DNA of 12,205 nucleotides from Thermoplasmata archaeon (GTDB lineage Archaea > Thermoplasmatota > Thermoplasmata > Thermoplasmatales > Thermoplasmataceae), in NCBI GenBank assembly GCA_021806355.1, contig JAJZXT010000051.1, positions 1 to 12,205 of the forward strand, read 5' to 3'. This document shows, one piece after another, positions 1 to 6,196 of this stretch; position 1 is the stretch's first letter, and each line of letters begins with the position of its first letter. The notes beneath the pieces are model-generated. The model had not been told where the DNA came from and did no database searches. It saw only the letters and a program-made list of their open reading frames with translations. Position numbers and translations under genes: made by a program.

Positions 1-111
1 CTCCGTAACCAACCTACCCAGAGGCAGGGGGCAACTCCTGGGGTGGAATTGGGATCGAGTATGGTCTGTGAAGCAGGAAGCCCATCTTCTTTAGAGGTGG
101 GAGGAAGTCAC
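1..111 (+). mobile_element. Right end of an IS200/IS605-type insertion sequence (partial)
   Basis: The element runs off the left edge of the window, so only its right end is seen. The evidence is a GC-rich block unlike the AT-rich ileS sequence beside it, an imperfect terminal hairpin at 81-101, and a TCAC at 108-111 about where the TnpA (Y1 transposase) cleavage tetranucleotide would lie. This family makes no target duplication and has no terminal inverted repeats, so the boundary must be set by comparison with an empty site. Base 111 is my best estimate, give or take a few bases. Whether a tnpA is present cannot be told. Confidence 0.55.
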
Positions 112-204
112 CCAATCTTTGAGATCTTGATGGTAATGTTTTTACCATCAATGTCCCAATTTCTGGCATCAGTCAAGTCAACAAATTCTATGCTTTCTCC
201 CTGA
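1..204 (+). CDS. tnpB: TnpB C-terminus, partial (IS200/IS605 family)
   Basis: This is the 3' tail of a gene that begins outside the window. Frame 1 is open from base 1 to a TGA at 202-204. Up to about base 111 it reads like the variable tail of archaeal TnpB proteins, with a TPGVELGSS stretch followed by CEAGSPSS and a Gly-rich end. TnpB is the RNA-guided nuclease carried by IS200/IS605 elements; its catalytic RuvC and zinc-finger parts would lie upstream and cannot be seen. Beyond about 111 the frame continues antisense through the end of ileS, so the last roughly 30 residues would be encoded by host DNA. Frame 2 is a rival: it ends in VKQEAHLL with a TAG at 92-94 inside the hairpin, which also resembles known TnpB ends. 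The family call rests mainly on the terminal hairpin and this tail, and the exact reading frame is uncertain. Confidence 0.5.
   Translation, partial: LRNQPTQRQGATPGVELGSSMVCEAGSPSSLEVGGSHPIFEILMVMFLPSMSQFLASVKSTNSMLSP
81..101 (+). repeat. Imperfect terminal hairpin of the IS right end
   Basis: Bases 81-88 pair with 94-101: three G-C pairs, A-T, a G-U wobble, C-G, T-A and a final wobble, around the loop at 89-93. A subterminal single-strand hairpin of this kind is what Y1 transposases of this family bind, and in the transcript it would be the last stem before the guide. Confidence 0.6.
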
Positions 205-3191
205 ACATCCGACAGTATCTTGAGTAGATGTTCTTTGATAGCCATTTCAATATCCTGATCCCCCTTAATTGAAACCTTGATTTTATCAGTATACTCGAGA
301 GAAAGCTCCTTTCTCATAACCTGAATCCTTCTTATCAATTCCCTGGAAAGTCCCTCCAATTCTAATTCTCTGCTGATTTCTCTATTCAGAAAAACCTCTA
401 ATCCCAACTTTTCGCTTGTTTCATGGATATAAATTTCATCTACGGTTTCTACAATATTAATAGAATTCGCAGGAAGTGTAAAATCCTTAAATTTATGCTG
501 CTCATTCTCTGTAAGAATCGTATGCAGGTTGCTTGGATTGGTAACATACGATTCAAATTCAAGAACCATATCTTTCAAGATAGGTGCACATATTTGTTTG
601 TTTACCGTTGCTGAGAGTTTAACTGGTCTCATTTCTTCAGTTATGAATTTGATCGAATGAGCGTTGAGTTCCTCCCTTATTGGATCAATGAAATATTCTT
701 CCACTCTCTTCGTTGAAAAAATCAGTATTTCCTTCAACGGCTTCCTTCCCTTGATATTGGCGTTTTGCCGGGCTCTTCTGGATAATTCCAATAACTCCAT
801 AGCGATGGCCATTTCGCTTTCAAGTTTGGAGTTAGAAAATTCTGATTTGTATTCGGTTATCTGCTGAAAATGCACACTTTCTTCAGATGGATGCAATCCC
901 ATGTAGATATAGTCAGACGTGAATGGGGCAAGAGGGGCCAGCATCTTTGTGATTTCAGTTATGGAATAAAACAATGCTGAATATGCACTTTCCTTTGATC
1001 CTGGCTTTTCCTCCTCATCCCAGAATTTCCTTCTTGATAATCTAAGATAAAAATTTGATGTTAGATCGATAAGATTCATCACCGTTCTAAGCGCCTCGTG
1101 AATATCGTAGTTATCCATGCTTTTTACGTATTCAAGTCCGTTGGTATTTACTACGGATATTAACCATTTATCAATTCTCTCCGTCACTCTATCAGTTCCG
1201 GTATACCTGAAATTATCCAGATTTGCATTAGAGGCAAAAAAAGAATAAAGATTTACCAGTGTTCCCAGTGTTTTTGTGGAGATTTCCTGTACAATCTTGG
1301 GGCTAAGTGGTCTTGGTTTCCATGGTGGACCATTGAAGAAAAATAACCTGGAAGAATCAGGGCCATACTGATTAATGAGATCAAGCGCAAAAACAGAATT
1401 TCCCTTGCTTTTGCTCATTTTTCTGCCTTCTGAATCCAATATGAATTCTACGACAAATGCATTATTATAAGCATTCCTTTCGAAGAGCAGCGATGAAATA
1501 ACGTGGAGAGCATAAAACCATCCTCTTGTCTGATCTATACCTTCAGTGATAAAATCAACGGGAACCGGAATTGAGCCCGAATTTTCGAATGGATAATGCA
1601 GGGCCGAAAATGGAGCACTGCCAGAGTCAAACCAGGTGTCAATGACAAAAGGCTCTCTTCTGCACTCGTTGCCGCACTCCGGACAAGGGAAGGTCACGGC
1701 GTCAATAAAGGGACGATGCAGATCGTCTATCTTCCTCCCGCTCAACTTCTCCAGTTCTTTTACTGAACCCATGCAAAACTGGTGTTTTTCCTTGCAAATC
1801 CATACGGGCAATGGGTTTCCCCAAAACCTGTTTCTTGAAAGATTCCAATCCTTCGCTTCTGATATAAAATTTCCAAACCTTCCCTCCTTAAGATGTTCAG
1901 GTATCCAGTTAATTTTCTGATTATTTTCAACAAGAGTTGACCGGATAGTGGAAACTCCTATGAACCATGCGTCCACAGGGTAATATAACAAAGGGGAGCC
2001 ACATCTATAGCAGAATGGATAAGTATGTGTGGTTTTCCCAGACCTATAAAGAAAATTTCTCTCTTTTAGGTATTTTATGATTTCAATGTCTGCTTCCTTG
2101 ACGAATTTACCAATCCAAGGCAGCCTGCTATCATTAAATCTACCATTCAATCCTACAGGATTCAATATTTTTACCTTTTCCCGTTTTCCTATCTCAAAAT
2201 CATCAGCTCCAAAAGCTGGTGCAGTGTGAACTATTCCTGTCCCTTCTTCGACTGTAACATGGCCTCCGCTAACAACATATAAACATGATTGATCGGTTTC
2301 CAGGAAAGGAATAGGGCTTTCATATTTCATGCCAACCAATTCTTCTCCTATCATTTCTCCAATCATCGTATATTCTTTAACTATAACAGATTCAATTTTA
2401 TCTCTTGCAAGTATAAATTCTTCTCCGTCAGATTTTATTAATACATATTTGATTTCAGGGTTTACTGCCAGAAACATGTTTGACGGGAGCGTCCAGGGCG
2501 TTGTTGTCCATGCCAGGAAATACCTATTATCAAATCCAGCTACCCTGAATTTCACAAAAATTGAAGGATCCTTAACTTCATCATAGCCCTGGGCAACCTC
2601 ATGAGAACTCAGGGAGGTCTCACATCTAGGGCAGTAAGGTGATATCCTGTAATCCTTATAGAGCAGTTTTTTTTCAAACAGGGTCTTTAATGCCCACCAC
2701 TCACTTTCCATGTATTCTTTTCTGAGCGTAACATAGGCATTATCCTGATTGATCCAAAATCCAAGAAGATCATCCACTTCATGCCATTCATTAATGTATT
2801 TGAAAATGCTGTCTTTGCAATAATCATTGAATTTTTCGATTCCAAATTCCTCAATATCTTTTTTTGTCTTAAAGCCAAAATGTTTTTCCGCTTCAAGTTC
2901 AACAGGTAACCCATGGCAATCCCATCCAGCCGTTCTTCTATCTATATAAAATCCTCTCATGTTTTTATATCTGAGAACGGTGTCTTTGACTGTACGTGTC
3001 AGAGCATGCCCGACATGCGGACGGCCGTTGGCAGTTGGAGGGCCTTCAAGAAACCTGAATGCTTTATCGAATCTTTCTTTCGCGTTTACCTTGCTCTGGG
3101 TATTATTCTCGGTCCAGTATCTTCTAATTCTATCTGAAATGTCCCTAAGCGTTAATTTTTGATCATGCTCAAGATAATATTTGTCGCCCAT
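108..3191 (-). CDS. ileS: Isoleucine--tRNA ligase (IleRS), class Ia
   Basis: It charges tRNA-Ile with isoleucine in the cytoplasm and edits misactivated valine. The 1027-residue protein is full length for archaeal/eukaryotic-type IleRS. In order: the HIGH motif as HVGH at 59-62; zinc-type CPRC at 187-190; start of the CP1 editing domain with WTTTPWTLPSN at 228-238; the editing-site GTGIVHTAPAFGADD at about 317-331; CYRC at 394-397; NRFWGNPLP at 454-462; CPEC at 503-506; KMSKS at 591-595; then a helical anticodon-binding domain and a C-terminal extension. All key motifs are intact. The ATG has a TATA-like box centred 27 nt upstream, so translation is probably leaderless. The TGA stop (complement of 108-110) falls at the end of the neighbouring insertion element, so the last codons deserve comparison with an ortholog. 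Confidence 0.97.
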   Translation of the reverse strand: MGDKYYLEHDQKLTLRDISDRIRRYWTENNTQSKVNAKERFDKAFRFLEGPPTANGRPHVGHALTRTVKDTVLRYKNMRGFYIDRRTAGWDCHGLPVELEAEKHFGFKTKKDIEEFGIEKFNDYCKDSIFKYINEWHEVDDLLGFWINQDNAYVTLRKEYMESEWWALKTLFEKKLLYKDYRISPYCPRCETSLSSHEVAQGYDEVKDPSIFVKFRVAGFDNRYFLAWTTTPWTLPSNMFLAVNPEIKYVLIKSDGEEFILARDKIESVIVKEYTMIGEMIGEELVGMKYESPIPFLETDQSCLYVVSGGHVTVEEGTGIVHTAPAFGADDFEIGKREKVKILNPVGLNGRFNDSRLPWIGKFVKEADIEIIKYLKERNFLYRSGKTTHTYPFCYRCGSPLLYYPVDAWFIGVSTIRSTLVENNQKINWIPEHLKEGRFGNFISEAKDWNLSRNRFWGNPLPVWICKEKHQFCMGSVKELEKLSGRKIDDLHRPFIDAVTFPCPECGNECRREPFVIDTWFDSGSAPFSALHYPFENSGSIPVPVDFITEGIDQTRGWFYALHVISSLLFERNAYNNAFVVEFILDSEGRKMSKSKGNSVFALDLINQYGPDSSRLFFFNGPPWKPRPLSPKIVQEISTKTLGTLVNLYSFFASNANLDNFRYTGTDRVTERIDKWLISVVNTNGLEYVKSMDNYDIHEALRTVMNLIDLTSNFYLRLSRRKFWDEEEKPGSKESAYSALFYSITEITKMLAPLAPFTSDYIYMGLHPSEESVHFQQITEYKSEFSNSKLESEMAIAMELLELSRRARQNANIKGRKPLKEILIFSTKRVEEYFIDPIREELNAHSIKFITEEMRPVKLSATVNKQICAPILKDMVLEFESYVTNPSNLHTILTENEQHKFKDFTLPANSINIVETVDEIYIHETSEKLGLEVFLNREISRELELEGLSRELIRRIQVMRKELSLEYTDKIKVSIKGDQDIEMAIKEHLLKILSDVQGESIEFVDLTDARNWDIDGKNITIKISKIG

Positions 3192-3213
3192 TAATAACCC
3201 ATAGGGCTTCTTG

Positions 3214-3222
3214 AAATTAAAT
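3214..3222 (-). promoter_or_regulatory. TATA-like box for ileS
   Basis: On the minus strand this reads ATTTAATTT and is centred about 27 nt before the ileS ATG, as expected for a leaderless archaeal transcript. It overlaps the end of the small gene upstream, so ileS could be transcribed alone as well as by read-through. Confidence 0.45.
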
Positions 3223-3510
3223 CTTATTTCTACTGCCGGTGGATAATCCCTTATTCTCCAATGAAATATATTCTAGCCAAACTAGATCGTTACCTGCAGG
3301 CGGATATATGCCAAATTTCTTCTTGAATCTTCCTATAAGTCTGATTTCTCTTTCCGCAAGATAATCAACATAGTGCCTTATGGAAAATGAGCAATTTTCC
3401 ATGACGGACATTAGAGATATTCTCTCCTCGTCGATGGTAATGATCTCATCCATAAGAATCTGTTTTCTTGCTGATTCGCTTTTTAATATCTTCATATGTA
3501 AAGCTATCAT
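3217..3510 (-). CDS. Small protein, possible winged helix-turn-helix (hypothetical)
   Basis: I do not recognise this 97-residue protein by name. Its middle looks like a winged helix: a helical stretch at about 25-40 (DEERISLMSVMENC), a likely recognition helix SFSIRHYVDYLAERE at 41-55, and then a basic strand-like segment IRLIGRFKKKFGIYP that could be the wing. The N-terminus is basic, and there is no membrane segment. Two starts are possible: the ATG at 3510, or residue 6 (ATG at 3495), which begins MKILKSES. It ends 25 nt before ileS on the same strand and is divergent from the radical SAM gene, so it is placed to regulate either one. That role is inference from position and fold impression only. 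The frame is not antisense to another gene, which favours its being real. Confidence 0.5.
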   Translation of the reverse strand: MIALHMKILKSESARKQILMDEIITIDEERISLMSVMENCSFSIRHYVDYLAEREIRLIGRFKKKFGIYPPAGNDLVWLEYISLENKGLSTGSRNKI

Positions 3511-3607
3511 TGTGATATTTTAAGATTTACTATAACAAAAAAAAATGAGCAAATGGCTGTAAACACTGGCTGCGTGAGAAATTGAGGTAAGGCATGAAGG
3601 AGTGGGC

Positions 3608-3616
3608 AATTTTTAA
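3608..3616 (+). promoter_or_regulatory. TATA-like box for the radical SAM gene
   Basis: AATTTTTAA lies about 25 nt before the ATG at 3637 in an otherwise mixed-composition gap of 126 bases. The spacing fits a leaderless mRNA beginning at or next to the ATG. Nothing else recognisable was seen in the gap 3511-3636. Confidence 0.5.
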
Positions 3617-3636
3617 GCCTCGACTAAATAAGTTAA

Positions 3637-4719
3637 ATGGATGAATTTGATACGTATCCATTGATTAACAGAGAACTTGCAAGCGAGATAAAATCACTTA
3701 TGCCAGCATCTCCAAGAGTTAACGATGCGAATAAACCTGTTTCCATGTGGACAGAAAAGGATAGACTGAGAGGATATCCTGAAGCGACTGCTGTTGTCAT
3801 ATTCAGGACGACAGGATGCTCGTGGTACAGGTTTTCATCATGCTCAATGTGTGGTTATTTCAACGATATTTCACCTAATGTTTCTATCGATCAGTTAAAG
3901 AGGCAGATAGATTCTTTGGCCGCATTTATTGGTGATATCAAGGTTTTGAAGGTTTTCACATCCGGGAGCTTTCTTGACCCAATGGAATTCCCGGTTAATG
4001 CTAGAAATTATTTTCTTGAGAAGATTAGTGGAAAGATTTCTAAATTACTGGTGGAGTCAAGAACGGAATATATAACAAGAGAGAATCTCTCCGAATTCAA
4101 AGATAGCGGCATAGATACAAGGATAGCTATCGGTCTGGAAACAGCGAATGATGATATAATGAAGAATATTATAAACAAGGGGTCCACATTCGGAAAATAT
4201 CTAAATGCAGCGGAGGTAGCCTCAAAACTGTCAATGGAACTAAGGACCTATCTGCTCTTCAAGCCGCTCTTCCTTTCAGAAAAGAATGCCATCGCTGATA
4301 TCATCGATTCCATAAGCAAGGTATCAGGATTAACTGATGATGTTTCTGTGAATCCTATGAATATCCAGAGAAATACTCTTGTAGAAAAATACTGGAAAAA
4401 GGGAATGTACAGACCGCCGAGACTATGGAGCATCGCAAAAATATTGCTTGAATCGCGAGGAAATGACTGTGAGGTGATCTCGTACCCCACGGGAGGGAAC
4501 TCAATAAGGGGAGCCCACAACGATGCAGTTGATAAAAAATTACTGGAACTTATTTATACTTCGTCACTGGAGCAGAAATTTGAGGAACTTGAAAAATATT
4601 ATGATGATACAGATCACGGAAACTATGATCTCTACTTGGATATGGAGAATAAAATGCCCGTACAACACGAATCGGCAACTATGAAAAACAGGTTGGTTTC
4701 TTCTGACCAGACAATCTAA
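3637..4719 (+). CDS. Radical SAM protein, RaSEA-like archaeosine synthase partner
   Basis: This is a 360-residue radical SAM enzyme. The iron-sulfur cysteines C61, C69 and C72 form an unusual CX7CX2C motif (CSWYRFSSC then SMCGY) rather than CX3CX2C. The order of FRTTGC, SMCGY, FTSGSFLDP at about 107-115, VESRTEYI and AIGLETANDDI matches the archaeal family now called RaSEA. From established knowledge, RaSEA works with ArcS: ArcS attaches lysine to preQ0 at position 15 of tRNA, and RaSEA cleaves the product to give archaeosine. ArcS is not in this window. The C-terminal 50 residues are acidic and helical. The gene is transcribed alone from its own box and followed by a T-run. A related Elp3/MiaB-like role is less likely, since the cysteine pattern and the absence of a TRAM or acetyltransferase domain argue against it. 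Confidence 0.8.
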   Translation: MDEFDTYPLINRELASEIKSLMPASPRVNDANKPVSMWTEKDRLRGYPEATAVVIFRTTGCSWYRFSSCSMCGYFNDISPNVSIDQLKRQIDSLAAFIGDIKVLKVFTSGSFLDPMEFPVNARNYFLEKISGKISKLLVESRTEYITRENLSEFKDSGIDTRIAIGLETANDDIMKNIINKGSTFGKYLNAAEVASKLSMELRTYLLFKPLFLSEKNAIADIIDSISKVSGLTDDVSVNPMNIQRNTLVEKYWKKGMYRPPRLWSIAKILLESRGNDCEVISYPTGGNSIRGAHNDAVDKKLLELIYTSSLEQKFEELEKYYDDTDHGNYDLYLDMENKMPVQHESATMKNRLVSSDQTI

Positions 4720-4736
4720 ATGCGGTGATCAAGGTA

Positions 4737-4744
4737 TTTTTTTT
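4737..4744 (+). terminator. T-run terminator after the radical SAM gene
   Basis: Eight consecutive T residues begin 18 nt after the stop codon, without a clear hairpin. Archaeal RNA polymerase terminates at such runs. It separates this gene from the glycosyltransferase that follows. Confidence 0.5.
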
Positions 4745-4767
4745 ACGCAAATGCATAGCACTAATGA

Positions 4768-4775
4768 TAAATATA
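4768..4775 (+). promoter_or_regulatory. TATA-like box for the mannosyltransferase gene
   Basis: TAAATATA is centred about 32 nt before the TTG at 4804, implying a 5' leader of only a few bases. No ATG or GTG lies between the in-frame stop at 4768-4770 and 4804, which supports the TTG start. Confidence 0.45.
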
Positions 4776-4803
4776 CATTAATCATGGAGTTTTAAGTGAT
4801 TAT

Positions 4804-5562
4804 TTGCCTAAATCTTCAATCAGCATAATTCTTGCAGTCCTAAATGAAATAGATTCCCTGCCGAATACAATCAGGTGCATTGATAATCTTTCATCGGATG
4901 GATCAATCGACAACGTTGAAAATATAATCATAATAGACGATGGCAGTAAAGATGGCACAATTGATTACATAAAGTCCATAGAGGGAAGAACTAAAGGCAT
5001 TCCCGTAAAATTTATAGGTCGGGAAATGAAAATGGGAACTGTGGATGCTCAGCTGGCCGGAATAAGATTGAGTACATCGGATTATGTCTGTGTTATGGAT
5101 TCAGATGGCCAGCACCCCACTGATGCTTTGCCGGGACTCTTTAGCTCTGTTGAGGATAACTATGATATAATTGTCGGTTCCAGGTATGTGAAAGGAGGTT
5201 CCAATAACTGGAAGGCAACAAGAGGTATGATAAGCAGGGGGGCAACAATTTTAGCTAAATTATTCTTTAAGGGGGCCCGGAAAGTAAAGGATCCTATGTC
5301 CGGATTTTTCATCGTTAGGAGAAGCCTTGTAAAGGATCTCGAGAGTGTGCAGTTTGGTTATAAACTTTTATTGTATACATTATCCACACATCCTGGGGCA
5401 TCTGTTCTGGAGATACCAATAAAGATGAATGCCAGAATGGAAGGGGAATCGAAGGTTGTCAACAATGGTTTAAATTTTATGACAAAATATTTTAGAGAAT
5501 TGATAAATTATAAGAAAAAGTCAAACGTCGCCTTAAAAGCATCCCTCCATAAGAAAAATTAG
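4804..5562 (+). CDS. Dolichyl-phosphate mannosyltransferase-like GT2 enzyme
   Basis: This is a 252-residue family 2 glycosyltransferase closest in pattern to DPM1. It probably transfers mannose (or another hexose) from a nucleotide sugar to dolichyl phosphate at the cytoplasmic face of the membrane, supplying lipid-linked sugar for glycan assembly. The GT-A fold is visible from ISIILAVLNE at 6-15, the nucleotide-binding DDGS at 45-48, the metal-binding DSDGQHP at 99-105 and the DPM-type VKDPMSGFF at 161-169, then ARMEGESKV at 210-218. The C-terminus is basic and soluble, with no membrane helices, as in eukaryotic catalytic DPM1 and unlike archaeal DPMs with TM tails. The start is TTG: it is the first usable codon after an in-frame stop and gives a full-length N-terminal strand. 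The gene converges on the gmhA-like gene 29 bases away. Acceptor and sugar are inferred. Confidence 0.85.
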   Translation: MPKSSISIILAVLNEIDSLPNTIRCIDNLSSDGSIDNVENIIIIDDGSKDGTIDYIKSIEGRTKGIPVKFIGREMKMGTVDAQLAGIRLSTSDYVCVMDSDGQHPTDALPGLFSSVEDNYDIIVGSRYVKGGSNNWKATRGMISRGATILAKLFFKGARKVKDPMSGFFIVRRSLVKDLESVQFGYKLLLYTLSTHPGASVLEIPIKMNARMEGESKVVNNGLNFMTKYFRELINYKKKSNVALKASLHKKN

Positions 5563-5583
5563 ATTTATAGAAATAATAGAAAG

Positions 5584-5589
5584 TTTTTT
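5584..5589 (+). terminator. T-run in the convergent gap after the mannosyltransferase gene
   Basis: Six T residues begin 21 nt after the stop, within the 29-base gap between two convergent genes. On the opposite strand a run of five T (complement of 5553-5557) could serve the gmhA-like gene. Confidence 0.35.
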
Positions 5590-5591
5590 CG

Positions 5592-6149
5592 TCAGATCAT
5601 ATCCTCAACTATCTTTGAAAGCAGGTGACCGATTGCAATGTGAACCTCCTGAATAATAGGTGTTCTATCAGAGTTGACCCTTATTGGAAAATCGGATATC
5701 AGGGAAATTTTTCCGCCTTTTTTCCCCGTCATTGAAACGGTGGTACAGCCCAGAGATTTAGCTTTTTCCAGTCCCTTCAGTATATTTGGGGAATTTCCGC
5801 TTGTTGAAATCCCAAAGACAACATCTCCCTTACGCGCAAACCCAGCAACCTGCCTTTCATAAACCATATCAAAAGAATAGTCATTCGCTATAGCAGTCAT
5901 GGCAGAAGTGTTTGTGTGCAGGGCCATTGCTGGAAGAGATTCTCTTTCCCTCTCAAATCTCCCAACAAATTCAGCAGCTATATGCTGTGCGTCTGCTGCA
6001 CTTCCACCATTTCCAAAGAATATGATCTTTCCACCATTTTTAAAACACTCAGTAACCTTCTTACTGACATCCAAAATCTGTTGAATATCAACCGATAACC
6101 TGGCTTCAGCGCCTTCCTTTAAATAATTCTGAATCTGTAGCGAATCCAT
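5592..6149 (-). CDS. gmhA: Phosphoheptose isomerase (sedoheptulose 7-phosphate isomerase), SIS domain
   Basis: This 185-residue single-SIS-domain protein has the length of GmhA. GmhA converts sedoheptulose 7-phosphate to D-glycero-D-manno-heptose 7-phosphate, the first step towards activated heptose. Visible motifs are the phosphate-binding GNGGSAADAQHIAAEFVGRF at 46-65 and STSGNSPN at 115-122. By comparison with E. coli GmhA, the zinc or catalytic residues would be H56, E60, Q167 and H175, and all are present. The enzyme is soluble and normally a tetramer. The gene lies 47 bases behind the glycosyltransferase on the same strand but also has a TATA-like box of its own, so it may be both co-transcribed and independently expressed. 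The other heptose enzymes (kinase, phosphatase, nucleotidyltransferase) are not in the window. A DiaA-like or other SIS role is possible, but the conserved active site favours isomerase. Confidence 0.87.
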   Translation of the reverse strand: MDSLQIQNYLKEGAEARLSVDIQQILDVSKKVTECFKNGGKIIFFGNGGSAADAQHIAAEFVGRFERERESLPAMALHTNTSAMTAIANDYSFDMVYERQVAGFARKGDVVFGISTSGNSPNILKGLEKAKSLGCTTVSMTGKKGGKISLISDFPIRVNSDRTPIIQEVHIAIGHLLSKIVEDMI

Positions 6150-6168
6150 GCCTGATGATCTTCAGAGG

Positions 6169-6180
6169 TTATTTAATTTT
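6169..6180 (-). promoter_or_regulatory. TATA-like box for the gmhA-like gene
   Basis: On the minus strand this reads AAAATTAAATAA, spanning 20-31 nt before the ATG at 6149. The position fits a leaderless start, so the gene may have its own promoter inside the glycan gene set. Confidence 0.45.
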
Positions 6181-6196
6181 AGCTCTTCTTTTTTCA

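Larger units (their letters stand above)
1..131 (+). ncRNA. Omega RNA (reRNA) 3' scaffold plus presumed guide, partial
   Basis: In IS200/IS605 elements the 3' part of tnpB also encodes the guide RNA of TnpB, and the guide is the host sequence just past the right end. Three things seen here fit. First, a stem 25-30/35-40 is closed by a GCAA (GNRA) tetraloop at 31-34. Second, an outer stem 14-19/41-46 continues it, with a 5-nt bulge at 20-24. Third, a terminal hairpin pairs 81-88 with 94-101 (two G-U pairs) around a 5-nt loop, followed by AGGAAGTCAC. The guide would start near base 112 and run about 16-20 nt into the antisense strand of the ileS 3' end. The RNA's 5' end lies outside the window. 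The structure was paired by eye, not computed. Confidence 0.55.

Noticed and set aside
2687..2914. A second 75-codon frame on the same strand within ileS
   Set aside because: It is an out-of-frame reading of the IleRS catalytic domain, which is itself continuous and motif-complete.
4764..4785. Short inverted repeat ATGAT/ATCAT around the mannosyltransferase promoter
   Set aside because: Arms of only five bases in AT-rich DNA with a 12-base spacer are expected by chance.
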